64,000 nucleotides of DNA. It comes from Ramlibacter alkalitolerans. Lineage in GTDB: Bacteria; Pseudomonadota; Gammaproteobacteria; Burkholderiales; Burkholderiaceae_C. Shown piece after piece: positions 45,105 to 54,107 of this stretch (within the stretch, counting starts at the first letter, position 1; the number at the start of each line of letters is the position of its first letter). Under the pieces are notes generated by a model. That model was not told where the DNA came from and ran no database searches. It was given only the letters and a program-made list of their open reading frames with translations. The DNA is taken from contig NZ_JAEQND010000006.1 in the NCBI RefSeq assembly GCF_016722765.1, positions 310,001-374,000 of the forward strand, given 5' to 3'. Made by a program: the position numbers and the translations under genes.

Positions 45105-46324
45105 GCTTCCTGGAGTTCGGCCGCGGGGACGGCCACGGTGGGAGGGACCAGGTGGCCGACCAGGTGGTTCAGCAAATCCTGGACCGGACGGATCTGGGTG
45201 CCGAAGGGCAGGCGACCCGCTCCCCGGAAGAATAGTCCTTTGCGGACATCCCCGGCGAGCGCGTAGCCAAGGACCTTGTCGATGCAGAACTGGCCCCAGT
45301 CGGCGTGGCCGTCGCGCAGGCCGCACTTGGTGAGGCAGTCGAACCACATCGTGCAATGGGGCTTCTGGTGCGCCGCCTTCTGCATGCGCTCCTGCAGCCG
45401 CAGGTATTTGTCGAGCCAAGGCGTGCGCACGGCGCGGGCGGGCAGGCCGGCCACGCTGGTGAACTCGACGAGGTCTTCCGGCCTGGCACCGGCCAGCACC
45501 TGCTTGAAGGCCAGGCTGGCGTCGCTCTCGCAGCTGACGGCAAACGCGGTGCCGAGCTGCACGGCCGCGGCGCCCAGGCCCTGCAGGCGCTGGATGTCCT
45601 CGCGGCAGGAGATGCCTCCGGCGGCGATCAGGGGGATGTCCTTCTCGTAACCGCTCTTGCGGAAGAACTCCCGCACCTCGGGCAGCACGACCTCGAAATC
45701 GAAGCGGGGGTCCTTCAGGTCCGCCACCTTGGCGGCGCCCAGGTGGCCCCCGGCCAGGCGCGGATGCTCGATCACGATGGCGTCGGGCAGGCGGCCCTTC
45801 TTCTCCCATTTGCGCACCAGCAGTTGCACGCCGCGGGCGTCGGAAAGGATCGGCACCAGCGTCGCCTTGGGGAAGTCCTTGGCCAGTTCCGGCAGGTCCA
45901 GCGGCAGGCCGGCGCCCACCACGAGCGCATCGGCGCCGCTTTCCAGCGCCTGCCGCACGTAGGTTTCGTACTGGTCCAGCGCCCGCATCACGTTCACGGC
46001 GATCAGGCCGCGGCCGCCCGCCAGCTCGCGCGCGCGGCGGATTTCGCGGTGCAGGGCTTCCTTGTTGGCGGCGTCGATCTGCGCCTTGGCCGCAGGGCCT
46101 TCGAGCTCGCAGGTGGCCTCCATCAGGTCCGGATGGAGGCGGCGCAGGTCGACGGAGGAGATCGTGCCGACCCCGTCGAAGGACGCGACGGTGCCGGCGA
46201 GACGCCCCGCCGAGATGCCGACGCCCATGCCGCCCTGGACGACCGGCAGCAGGGGGCGGCCGCGGAAGTTCCAGAGATTCAGGCCGGCGGCGCGGGCCAG
46301 TTCAGTCGCAGAGGATTTGTCCAT
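45101..46324 (-). CDS. Nitronate monooxygenase / 2-nitropropane dioxygenase family
   Basis: 407 residues from ATG 46324; a GTG at 46333 with GGAG before it could add three. FMN-binding TIM-barrel: PVVQGGMGVGISAGRLAG near the start, ALVVGAGLPLDLP, HPRLAGGHLGA and the phosphate-binding GGISCREDIQRLQGLGAAAV. Oxidises alkyl nitronates or acts as an NAD(P)H flavin oxidoreductase. The C-terminus has four close cysteines (C-x5-C-x3-C-x11-C) that could hold a metal or Fe-S cluster. First gene of the operon with nrdJ. Confidence 0.88.
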   Translation of the reverse strand: MDKSSATELARAAGLNLWNFRGRPLLPVVQGGMGVGISAGRLAGTVASFDGVGTISSVDLRRLHPDLMEATCELEGPAAKAQIDAANKEALHREIRRARELAGGRGLIAVNVMRALDQYETYVRQALESGADALVVGAGLPLDLPELAKDFPKATLVPILSDARGVQLLVRKWEKKGRLPDAIVIEHPRLAGGHLGAAKVADLKDPRFDFEVVLPEVREFFRKSGYEKDIPLIAAGGISCREDIQRLQGLGAAAVQLGTAFAVSCESDASLAFKQVLAGARPEDLVEFTSVAGLPARAVRTPWLDKYLRLQERMQKAAHQKPHCTMWFDCLTKCGLRDGHADWGQFCIDKVLGYALAGDVRKGLFFRGAGRLPFGTQIRPVQDLLNHLVGHLVPPTVAVPAAELQEA

Positions 46325-46466
46325 GTGTTCCACGTGGCTCCGGTGAGAACCGGTACGGGAGCTAGGCTACCGGTGCGAGGCTACGGTCCGGTTGTCCTGT
46401 GTCAATCGGGGCGGGGTTTCATGGGGCTGGTGAACCTTTGCACCCGTAGCCTTCGGCGGTTCCCTC

Positions 46467-47231
46467 CTACTGCACGAGGGTCGAATCCGCCGCCTCGAGC
46501 GCGACGCCCTCGATCCGTGCGCGACCGGCCAGCACGCGGATGTACTGATGCAGTGCCGTGCGCCGCGCTCGCTGGCCCAGCAGCGCGGCGACCCGCTCGC
46601 GCGCCTGTTCGTAGGGCATGGGCCGGCCCGGCGCCCGCTCGACGATCTCCACGATGTGGAAGCCGAAGCGGCTCTGCACCAGCTTCGGATGCAGGCTGGC
46701 GAGCTTCTCGTCGAAGAAGATGGCGCCCAGCTCCGGCGCGCAGTCGGCCGGCGCCAGCCAGCCCAGGTCGCCCCCTTGCGCGCCGCTCGGACAGTTCGAG
46801 AGTTCGCGCGCGCGTTCGGCGAAGCGCTCGGGCGGAGCCTGGCGATGGCTCAGCTCCAGCAGGACCTCTTCGGCGCGCTGGGCCAGGGCCCGCACCGCCA
46901 CGCCCGGCGTGACGGCGAACAGAATGTGGCGCACGTGCACCCGGCTGCCCACGGCGAACAGGTGGGGCTGGAGGCGATGGAAGCGCGCGCATTCCTCGTC
47001 GTCCGGCGTGCGCTGCGGCACCTGCTCCTGCAGCATCCGGTGGATGGCGGCTTCCTGGTCGGCCTGCAGGCGCGGTGCCTGCAACGCGGCTTCCGCCGCC
47101 AGCCAGCCGGTGCGCACCGCTTCCTGCCGCAGCAGCTCGCTCCAGGCGCGCTCGCGCAGGTCGCCGGGCGAAACCTGCTCGCCGGCCTGCTGCAAGGCCA
47201 CGCCGTTGACTGCCGCGACGCCGGCGCTCAC
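46467..47231 (-). CDS. Parvulin-type peptidyl-prolyl isomerase of the nar operon
   Basis: 254 residues. GTG 47231 overlaps the narI stop (GTGA) and follows GGAGGG. N-terminal helical region without an obvious signal peptide, then a rotamase domain with VHVRHILFAVTP near 100, SNCPSGAQGGDLGWLAP near 145 and SRFGFHIVEIVERAPG near 187. PpiC genes at the end of nar operons occur in several betaproteobacteria. Without a signal peptide it probably helps fold or assemble the cytoplasmic NarGHJI subunits; that is inference. Confidence 0.9.
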   Translation of the reverse strand: MSAGVAAVNGVALQQAGEQVSPGDLRERAWSELLRQEAVRTGWLAAEAALQAPRLQADQEAAIHRMLQEQVPQRTPDDEECARFHRLQPHLFAVGSRVHVRHILFAVTPGVAVRALAQRAEEVLLELSHRQAPPERFAERARELSNCPSGAQGGDLGWLAPADCAPELGAIFFDEKLASLHPKLVQSRFGFHIVEIVERAPGRPMPYEQARERVAALLGQRARRTALHQYIRVLAGRARIEGVALEAADSTLVQ

Positions 47232-47995
47232 GCAGCCCTCCGCGGCTCGAACTCGGGCACGGCCTGCACCGTCGGGCCCGCCGCTGCGCGCCCGGGCTGC
47301 GGCTTGGCGAGCCTGCGCTTCGTGCGCACGACCTGGTACGGGCGCCAGACGTAGGCCACGCTGGCGAAGCCGCTCCACACGTGCACCAGCCGCGTGAACG
47401 GGAACACGAGGAAGATCGTCATGCCCAGGACCATGTGCAACCTGAACACCAGGCCCGCTTCCGCAAGCTGTTCGGCCGCGCCGCCGCGGAACGTGACGAT
47501 GCGCTGCGCCCACTCGCCGAACTTCATCATCAGGCCGCCGTCCAGGTGCTGTGCGGAGGAATGGATCGTGACGAGGCCCAGCGCGAACTGCAGCCATAGC
47601 AGCACCAGCAGGGCGATGTCGGCCGGCCGCGAGTTGATGCGGATGCGCGGTTCCGTCAGGCGCCGGTGCAGCAGGATGCTGACGCCAGCGAACCCGAGCA
47701 GGCCGGCGATGCCGCCGCTGGCCATGGCCATGAGCTGCTTGGCGCCCGGGGAGACGAAGGGCTCGTAGACGAAGTGCGGCGTCAGCAGGCCCACGGTGTG
47801 GCCGAAGAACAGGAACAGGATGCCGACGTGGAACAGGTTGCTGCCCCAGCGCAGCTGCCCGGCCCGCAGCAACTGCGACGAGTCGCTCTTCCACGTGTAC
47901 TGCTCGCGGTCGAAGCGCACGAGGCTGCCGAACAGGAACACCGCCAGGCAGATGTACGGATACGTGCCGAAGAGGAAAGTGTCTAGGGCTTTCAT
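47228..47995 (-). CDS. narI: Respiratory nitrate reductase gamma subunit
   Basis: 255 residues, five membrane helices. Haem-ligand histidines in LFHVGILFLFFGHTVGLLTP and in VFRLHMVLGMTIFLVFPFTRLVH. Oxidises quinol at the periplasmic side and passes electrons through two b haems to NarH. ATG overlaps the narJ stop. The C-terminal tail of about 45 residues is rich in Pro/Ala and may be disordered. Confidence 0.97.
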   Translation of the reverse strand: MKALDTFLFGTYPYICLAVFLFGSLVRFDREQYTWKSDSSQLLRAGQLRWGSNLFHVGILFLFFGHTVGLLTPHFVYEPFVSPGAKQLMAMASGGIAGLLGFAGVSILLHRRLTEPRIRINSRPADIALLVLLWLQFALGLVTIHSSAQHLDGGLMMKFGEWAQRIVTFRGGAAEQLAEAGLVFRLHMVLGMTIFLVFPFTRLVHVWSGFASVAYVWRPYQVVRTKRRLAKPQPGRAAAGPTVQAVPEFEPRRAA

Positions 47996-48723
47996 GCGGG
48001 CTCTCCTTGCGGCGACGGGCGCCGCACGATCTGGATGGGTTGGGGCTGGCCCGGTGCGGCCTGCCCCTGCGTGCTGCAGCCGCCGAACGCGACCGGCTCT
48101 TCCCAGGTGGCATCGAGGCTTTCCTCCGGCGCGACCGGCACCGCCTCGACCTTCTGCCCCGCGAGTTCGAGCACCGCGGCGAGCAGCGAGGCGTAGCCGC
48201 TGTCACGCTGGCGCAGCGCGCTGAAGATGGCCTGCAGGATGTGCGCCATCTCGCCGAGGAAGGCCTTCGCGAGCTTCGGCGGCTGGGTGGAGGCGAACTC
48301 CAGCACCACGCACAGGTGATCCGGCAGCTCGCGTCCTTCCAGGTGCAGGCCGGCGGTGGCGTAGGTCTTCACCAGGTCCACCATGGCCGGTCCGCGGTCG
48401 CGCGAGTCGCCGTGCACGTGCTCGAACAGGTGCAGCGAGGTGCTGCGGCCGCGGTCGAACAGTTCCACGTAGCGCGCCTCGGCCTCCAGCGGGTCGGCGC
48501 GCAGCAGCTCGCCGGCCAGGGCCTGGATCTCGGCGCGCCGCAGCGCGGGCAGGGCGGCCTCGCCGTCGATGGCGCAGACCAGCTGCGGCAGGACGGCACG
48601 CAGCCGCGCGTCGGGATACCCGAGCATCAGCGCAAGGGCGCGCAGCGTGTATTTCGTCTCCCGGGCGGCATGGCCGAAGCGCGGTGGCCGGGCGAAGCTG
48701 GGGAGGTCCTTGGTCCTGCTCAT
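47992..48723 (-). CDS. narJ: Nitrate reductase molybdenum cofactor assembly chaperone
   Basis: 243 residues from ATG 48723, overlapping the narH stop. All-helical TorD/NarJ fold with YTLRALALMLGYPDARLR at the start and HLFEHVHGDSRDRGPAMVDL, the conserved NarJ core. Binds apo-NarG in the cytoplasm until the molybdenum cofactor is inserted. The C-terminal 45 residues are proline/glutamine-rich and variable in the family. Confidence 0.95.
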   Translation of the reverse strand: MSRTKDLPSFARPPRFGHAARETKYTLRALALMLGYPDARLRAVLPQLVCAIDGEAALPALRRAEIQALAGELLRADPLEAEARYVELFDRGRSTSLHLFEHVHGDSRDRGPAMVDLVKTYATAGLHLEGRELPDHLCVVLEFASTQPPKLAKAFLGEMAHILQAIFSALRQRDSGYASLLAAVLELAGQKVEAVPVAPEESLDATWEEPVAFGGCSTQGQAAPGQPQPIQIVRRPSPQGEPA

Positions 48724-50255
48724 GTCTTCTCCACGGCGATCGGGATGGTCCGCTTCTTCGTGCCGCCGAACAGGCTCGCCTCGCTCGCGCCGTCGGAGCA
48801 GCCGTTGCCGAAGGAGAAGCCGCAGCCGCCCTTGAGGTCGAACGTGTTCTCCGCGTACTCGCGGTGCGACGACGGGATCACGAAACGGTCCTCGTAGTTG
48901 GCGATGGCCATGGTGCGGTACATCTCCTCGACCTGCGCCTCGGTCAGGCCGACCTGCCGCAGCACGCGCGTGTCGAGGACCCCGTCGACGTGCTTGCCGC
49001 GCTGGTACGCGCGCATCGCCAGCATGCGCTCGAGCGCGCGCACCACGGGGCCGGTCCGGCCGGCGGTCAGCAGGTTGGCCAGGTACTGCAGCGGGATGCG
49101 CAGCTCGGAGACGTCCGGCAGCTCGCCGTTGACGCCGATCTCGCCGGCGTTGGCGGCGGAGGTGATCGGCGACAGCGGCGGCACGTACCAGACCATGGGC
49201 AGCGTGCGGTACTCGGGGTGCAGCGGCAGGGCGACCTTCCAGTCCATCGCCATCTTCCACACCGGGCTCGACTTCGCCGCTTCGAGCCATGCGTCCGGGA
49301 TGCCGTCGCGCCCGGCCTGCTCGATCACCCACGGCTCGTTGGGATCGAGGAACAGTCCCAGTTGCGCCTCGTAGAGGTCCTGCTCGTCCTCCACGCTGGC
49401 CGCCTGCTCGATGCGGTCGGCGTCGTAGAGCACCACGCCCAGGTAGCGGATGCGGCCCACGCAGGTTTCCGAGCAGACCGTCGGCTGGCCGGCCTCGATG
49501 CGCGGATAGCAGAACACGCACTTTTCCGCCTTGCCGCTCTGCCAGTTGTAGTAGATCTTCTTGTACGGGCAGCCCGAGACGCACATGCGCCAGCCGCGGC
49601 ACTTGTCCTGGTCGATCAGGACGATGCCGTCCTCCTCGCGCTTGTAGATCGAGCCGGAGGGGCAGGACGCCACGCAGGCCGGGTTGAGGCAGTGCTCGCA
49701 CAGGCGCGGCAGGTACATCAGGAAGGTGTTCTCGAACTGGCCGACCATGTCCTTCTGCACCTGCTCGAAGCTCGCCAGGTTCTGGTCCTTGCTCCTCTTG
49801 GCGAATTCGCCGCCGAGGATCTCCTCCCAGTTCGGGCCCCACTCGATCTTCTCCATGCGCTGGCCGGTGATCAGGCTGCGCGGGCGCGCCGTGGGCGCGG
49901 CCTTCATCTCCGGCGCCGACTGCAGGTGCTCGTAGTCGTAGGTGAAGGGTTCGTAGTAGTCGTCGATCTGCGGCAGGTTCGGGTTGGCGAAGATGCGCAT
50001 CAGCAGCTTGAGCCTGCTGCCCTGGCGCGGTTCGATGGAACCGTCGGCATTGCGCGTCCAGCCCCCCTGCCACTTGCCCTGGTTCTCCCATTCCTTGGGG
50101 TAGCCGATGCCGGGCTTGCTCTCGACGTTGTTGAACCAGGCGTACTCCATGCCCGGGCGCGAGGTCCAGACGTTCTTGCAGGTCACCGAGCAGGTGTGGC
50201 AGCCGATGCACTTGTCCAGGTTCAGGACCATCGCGATCTGTGCGCGGACTTTCAT
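48720..50255 (-). CDS. narH: Respiratory nitrate reductase beta subunit
   Basis: 511 residues from ATG 50255, overlapping the narG stop. Four Fe-S sites: CIGCHTCSVTCKN (near 16), CEHCLNPACVASCPSG (near 184), CRGWRMCVSGCPYKK with tryptophan in place of one cysteine, the hallmark of the [3Fe-4S] cluster, and CVFCYPRIEAGQPTVCSETC. Cytoplasmic electron wire between NarI and NarG. Confidence 0.98.
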   Translation of the reverse strand: MKVRAQIAMVLNLDKCIGCHTCSVTCKNVWTSRPGMEYAWFNNVESKPGIGYPKEWENQGKWQGGWTRNADGSIEPRQGSRLKLLMRIFANPNLPQIDDYYEPFTYDYEHLQSAPEMKAAPTARPRSLITGQRMEKIEWGPNWEEILGGEFAKRSKDQNLASFEQVQKDMVGQFENTFLMYLPRLCEHCLNPACVASCPSGSIYKREEDGIVLIDQDKCRGWRMCVSGCPYKKIYYNWQSGKAEKCVFCYPRIEAGQPTVCSETCVGRIRYLGVVLYDADRIEQAASVEDEQDLYEAQLGLFLDPNEPWVIEQAGRDGIPDAWLEAAKSSPVWKMAMDWKVALPLHPEYRTLPMVWYVPPLSPITSAANAGEIGVNGELPDVSELRIPLQYLANLLTAGRTGPVVRALERMLAMRAYQRGKHVDGVLDTRVLRQVGLTEAQVEEMYRTMAIANYEDRFVIPSSHREYAENTFDLKGGCGFSFGNGCSDGASEASLFGGTKKRTIPIAVEKT

Positions 50256-53200
50256 GCGTGCGCTCCTTCCTTCACGCTGGCTTCCTCGTCCAGCCAGTCC
50301 ACCTTGTTCATCTTGCGCACCACCACGAACTCGTCGCGGTTGGTGCCTATGGTCCCGTAGTAGTTGAAGCCGTAGCTGAACTGCGCGTAGCCGCCGATCA
50401 TGTGCGTGGGCTTCACCACGATGCGGGTCACCGAGTTGTGGATGCCGCCGCGGGCGCCGGTGATCTCGGAGCCGGGCGTGTTGATGATCTTTTCCTGCGC
50501 GTGGTACATGAGCACCATGCCGGGGTTGACGCGCTGGCTCACCACCGCGCGCGCCGTGATCGCGCCGTTCACGTTGAACAGCTCCACCCAGTCGTTGTCC
50601 ACGACGCCGGCGCGCTTGGCGTCGTCCTCCGACAGCCAGATCACCGGCCCGCCGCGATTGAGCGTGAGCATCAGCAGGTTGTCGCTGTACGTCGAGTGGA
50701 TGCCCCACTTCTGGTGCGGCGTGATGAAGTTCAGCTGGATCTCGGGGTTGCCGTTCGGCTTGATGCCCGCGATTTCGCCCGTGGTCTTCAGGTCCACCGG
50801 TGGCCGGTAGCTCGTGAACTGCTCGCCGAAGGCCGTCATCCACGGGTGGTCGAGGAAGAACTGCTGGCGCCCGGTGAGCGTGCGCCACGGGATCAGCTCG
50901 TGCACGTTGGTGTAGCCGGCGTTGTACGAGACCTTCTCGCTTTCGAGGCCGCTCCAGGTCGGCGAGGAGATGATCTTGCGCGGCTGCGCCTGCACGTCGC
51001 GAAAGCGGATCTTCTCGTCCTCGCGGTGCAGCGCCAGGTGCGTGTGGTCGCGCCCGGTGGCCTGGCCCAGCGCTTCCCAGGCCTTGACGGCGACGTGGCC
51101 GTTGGTCTCGGGCGCGAGCTGCAGGATCACCTCGCAGGCGTCGATGTCGCTCACGATCTTCGGCAGGCCTTCGGTGGGGCCGGCTTCCGCGACGGTGCCA
51201 TTGAGCTGCCCGAGTTGCACCACCTCATCCTGCGTGTTCCAGGCGATGCCCTTGCCACCGTTGCCCGCCTTGGCCATCAGGGGACCGAGCGCCGTGAAGC
51301 GCCTGTACACGTTGGGGTAGTCGCGCTCGACCACCGCGATGTTCGGCGCCGTCCGGCCGGGAACCAGCTCGCACTCGCCGCGCTTCCAGTCGGCCACGCC
51401 CAGCGGCTGGGCGAGTTCGGCCGGTGTGTCGTGCATCAGCGGCGACAGCACCACTTCCTTCTCCACGCCCAGGTGGCCCTCGGCCAGTTCGCTGAACTTC
51501 TTCGCGAAGCCCTTGTAGATTTCCCAGTCGCTGCGCGCTTCCCAGGCCGGGTCCACCGCCGTCGACAGCGGGTGGATGAACGGGTGCATGTCGCTGGTAT
51601 TGAGGTCGTTCTTCTCGTACCAGGTCGCCGTGGGCAGCACGATGTCCGAGTACAGGCACGTCGTGGACATGCGGAAGTCCAGCGTGACCACCAGGTCCAG
51701 CTTGCCTTCGGGCGCCTGGGCGTGCCACACGACTTCCTCCGGCCTGGCCTCGTCGCGCCCCAGGTCCTTGCCTTGCACGCCGTGCGAGGTGCCCAGCAGG
51801 TGCTTGAGGAAGTACTCGTGGCCCTTGCCGGAGGAGCCCAGGATGTTGGAGCGCCACACGAACATGTTGCGCGGCCAGTTGGCCGGATGGTCCGGGTCCT
51901 CGCAGGACATCCTGAGCGCGCCGGACTTGAGCGCGTCCACCACGTACTGCCTGACGTCACTCGCGCCGGCGTCCTTCACCACTTGCAGCGGATTGGTCTG
52001 CAGCTGCGGCGCGGACGGCAGCCATCCCATGCGCTCGGCACGCACGTTGTAGTCGATGAGGCTGCCGCCGAACTGCTTCGGATCGGCCAGCGGCGACAGC
52101 ACTTCCTCGACGCCCAGCTTCTCGTAGCGCCACTGGTCGGTGTGGGCGTAGAAGAAGGAGGTCGAGTTCATCTGCCGCGGCGGACGGATCCAGTCCAGCG
52201 CGAAGGCCAGCGCCGTCCAGCCGGTCTGCGGCCGCAGCTTCTCCTGGCCGACGTAGTGCGCCCAGCCGCCGCCGGACTGGCCGATGCAGCCGCACAGCAT
52301 CAGCATGTTGATCACGCCGCGGTAGTTCATGTCGGCGTGGTACCAGTGGTTCATGGCGGCGCCGATGATCACCATCGAGCGGCCGTGCGTCTTGTCGGCG
52401 TTCGCGGCGAACTGGCGGGCGACCATGATCACCTGCTGGCGCGGCACACCGGTGATCTTCTCGGCCCACGCCGGCGTATACGGCGCGACGACGTCATACC
52501 CCTCGTCACCTCCAGTGGAGGCCCTGTCTCCACTCCCTCCCCCTCCGGGGGAGGGTTGGGGTGGGGGCACTCCGGCGCTCAACTCGCCCGCCACGCCATA
52601 CTGCCCCGCCTGCAGGTCGAACACCGTGGCCACGGTCGCAAACCGCTCCTCGCCCGCCTTCCCCAGCCTGATCCGCTGCACCGGCACGCTGCGCACCAGC
52701 ACGTCCCCATGCTCGCTCGAAGCGAAATGCTCGTGCGCGATGCCGCCGAAGTAGGGGAAGGCCACCTTCGCATCGGCCGCCTCGGCGTTGTCGCCTTCGC
52801 GCACCGACAGCTTCAGCTTCACTTCGGCGTTGCCGCGCGCTTCCTTCGCCTCCAGGTTCCACTGGCCCGCATCGGGACGCCCGTCGGGACCCCAGCGGAA
52901 GCCGATGGCGCCCTTCGGGCAGACCACCTTGCCGGCCTCGTCGAAGGCGAGCGTCTTCCACTCCGGGTTGTTCGACTGCCCCAGCTTGCCGTTGAAATCC
53001 GAGGCCCGCAGGTAGCGGTCCGGCACCAGGGCGGTTTCGCCCGAAGGCAGCTGCTGCTCCTTCATCAGCACCAGCATCGGCAGGTCGGTATAGCGCCGGG
53101 CGTAGTCGTCGAAATACGCCGAGCGCCTGTCGAAGTAGAACTCCTTGAGGATCACGTGGCCCATGGCCATCGCGAGCGCGGCGTCGGTGCCCTGCTTCGG

Positions 53201-54088
53201 ATGCATCCACAGGTCGGCCAGCTTGGCCACTTCCGAGTAGTCCGGCGTGACGGCGACCGTCTTCGTGCCCTTGTAGCGGACCTCGGTGAAAAAGTGCGCG
53301 TCGGGCGTGCGCGTCTGCGGGACGTTGGAGCCCCAGGCGATGATGTAGCCGCTGTTGTACCAGTCGGCCGATTCCGGCACGTCGGTCTGCTCGCCCCAGA
53401 TCTGCGGCGATGCGGGCGGCAGGTCGCAGTACCAGTCGTAGAAGGACATGCACACGCCGCCGATCAGCGACAGGTAGCGCGAACCGGCGGCGTAGCTGAC
53501 CATCGACATCGCCGGGATCGGCGAGAAGCCGATGATGCGGTCCGGGCCGTGCCGGCGGATCGTGTGGATGTTGGCGGCCGCGACGATCTCGTTGACCTCG
53601 TCCCAGCTCGAACGCACGAAGCCGCCCAGGCCGCGCACCTGCTGCCAGCTGCGGCGGGTGGCCTCGTCACCGACGATGCGGGCCCAGGCCGCCATCGGCG
53701 GCAGCGTGCGGCGCGCCTCGCGCCACAGCTTGAGCAGGCGGCCGCGCACCAGCGGGTACTTCACGCGGTTGGCCGAATAGAGGTACCAGCTGTAGCTGGC
53801 GCCGCGGGCGCAGCCGCGCGGCTCGTGGTTGGGCATGTCCCAGCGGGTGCGCGGGTAGTCCGTCTGCTGCGTTTCCCAGGTGACGATGCCGCCCTTGACG
53901 TAGATCTTCCACGAGCAGGAGCCCGTGCAGTTCACGCCGTGGGTGCTGCGCACCACCTTGTCGTGCGCCCAGCGGTCCCGGTACGCGTGCTCCCAGGAAC
54001 GGTCTTCGTTGGTGGTCTGGCCGTGGCCCTCCGAGAAGGGCTCGCGCGGCTGCGCGAACCAGGTGAGGCGGTCGAGGAAGTGACTCAT
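50252..54088 (-). CDS. narG: Respiratory nitrate reductase alpha subunit
   Basis: 1,278 residues. FS0 cluster ligands His50, Cys54, Cys58 and Cys93 (HGVNCTGSCSW; PRGCARG). Mo-bis-MGD region includes MSFYDWYCDLPPASPQ with the aspartate ligand. Membrane-bound, cytoplasm-facing reductase of nitrate to nitrite. Oddity: a Pro/Gly-rich insert around residues 500-525 (GVPPPQPSPGGGGSG) is encoded by a dispersed CT-rich repeat, in frame. Expressed with narK genes from the promoter region at 56857-57008, probably under FNR control. Confidence 0.98.
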   Translation of the reverse strand: MSHFLDRLTWFAQPREPFSEGHGQTTNEDRSWEHAYRDRWAHDKVVRSTHGVNCTGSCSWKIYVKGGIVTWETQQTDYPRTRWDMPNHEPRGCARGASYSWYLYSANRVKYPLVRGRLLKLWREARRTLPPMAAWARIVGDEATRRSWQQVRGLGGFVRSSWDEVNEIVAAANIHTIRRHGPDRIIGFSPIPAMSMVSYAAGSRYLSLIGGVCMSFYDWYCDLPPASPQIWGEQTDVPESADWYNSGYIIAWGSNVPQTRTPDAHFFTEVRYKGTKTVAVTPDYSEVAKLADLWMHPKQGTDAALAMAMGHVILKEFYFDRRSAYFDDYARRYTDLPMLVLMKEQQLPSGETALVPDRYLRASDFNGKLGQSNNPEWKTLAFDEAGKVVCPKGAIGFRWGPDGRPDAGQWNLEAKEARGNAEVKLKLSVREGDNAEAADAKVAFPYFGGIAHEHFASSEHGDVLVRSVPVQRIRLGKAGEERFATVATVFDLQAGQYGVAGELSAGVPPPQPSPGGGGSGDRASTGGDEGYDVVAPYTPAWAEKITGVPRQQVIMVARQFAANADKTHGRSMVIIGAAMNHWYHADMNYRGVINMLMLCGCIGQSGGGWAHYVGQEKLRPQTGWTALAFALDWIRPPRQMNSTSFFYAHTDQWRYEKLGVEEVLSPLADPKQFGGSLIDYNVRAERMGWLPSAPQLQTNPLQVVKDAGASDVRQYVVDALKSGALRMSCEDPDHPANWPRNMFVWRSNILGSSGKGHEYFLKHLLGTSHGVQGKDLGRDEARPEEVVWHAQAPEGKLDLVVTLDFRMSTTCLYSDIVLPTATWYEKNDLNTSDMHPFIHPLSTAVDPAWEARSDWEIYKGFAKKFSELAEGHLGVEKEVVLSPLMHDTPAELAQPLGVADWKRGECELVPGRTAPNIAVVERDYPNVYRRFTALGPLMAKAGNGGKGIAWNTQDEVVQLGQLNGTVAEAGPTEGLPKIVSDIDACEVILQLAPETNGHVAVKAWEALGQATGRDHTHLALHREDEKIRFRDVQAQPRKIISSPTWSGLESEKVSYNAGYTNVHELIPWRTLTGRQQFFLDHPWMTAFGEQFTSYRPPVDLKTTGEIAGIKPNGNPEIQLNFITPHQKWGIHSTYSDNLLMLTLNRGGPVIWLSEDDAKRAGVVDNDWVELFNVNGAITARAVVSQRVNPGMVLMYHAQEKIINTPGSEITGARGGIHNSVTRIVVKPTHMIGGYAQFSYGFNYYGTIGTNRDEFVVVRKMNKVDWLDEEASVKEGAHA
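52530..52571. repeat. CT-rich palindromic repeat inside narG
   Basis: A hairpin-forming stretch, CCCTCCCCCTCCGGGGGAGG followed by GTTGGGGTGGGGG, related to the intergenic repeat at 21697-21799. It encodes a Pro/Gly-rich loop of NarG without breaking the frame. Confidence 0.65.
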
Positions 54089-54107
54089 GACGTACTCCGT
54101 TTTCTTT

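Noticed and set aside
41592..45266. A 1,224-codon open frame on the plus strand
   Set aside because: Antisense to nrdJ and its intein; no motif in its product.
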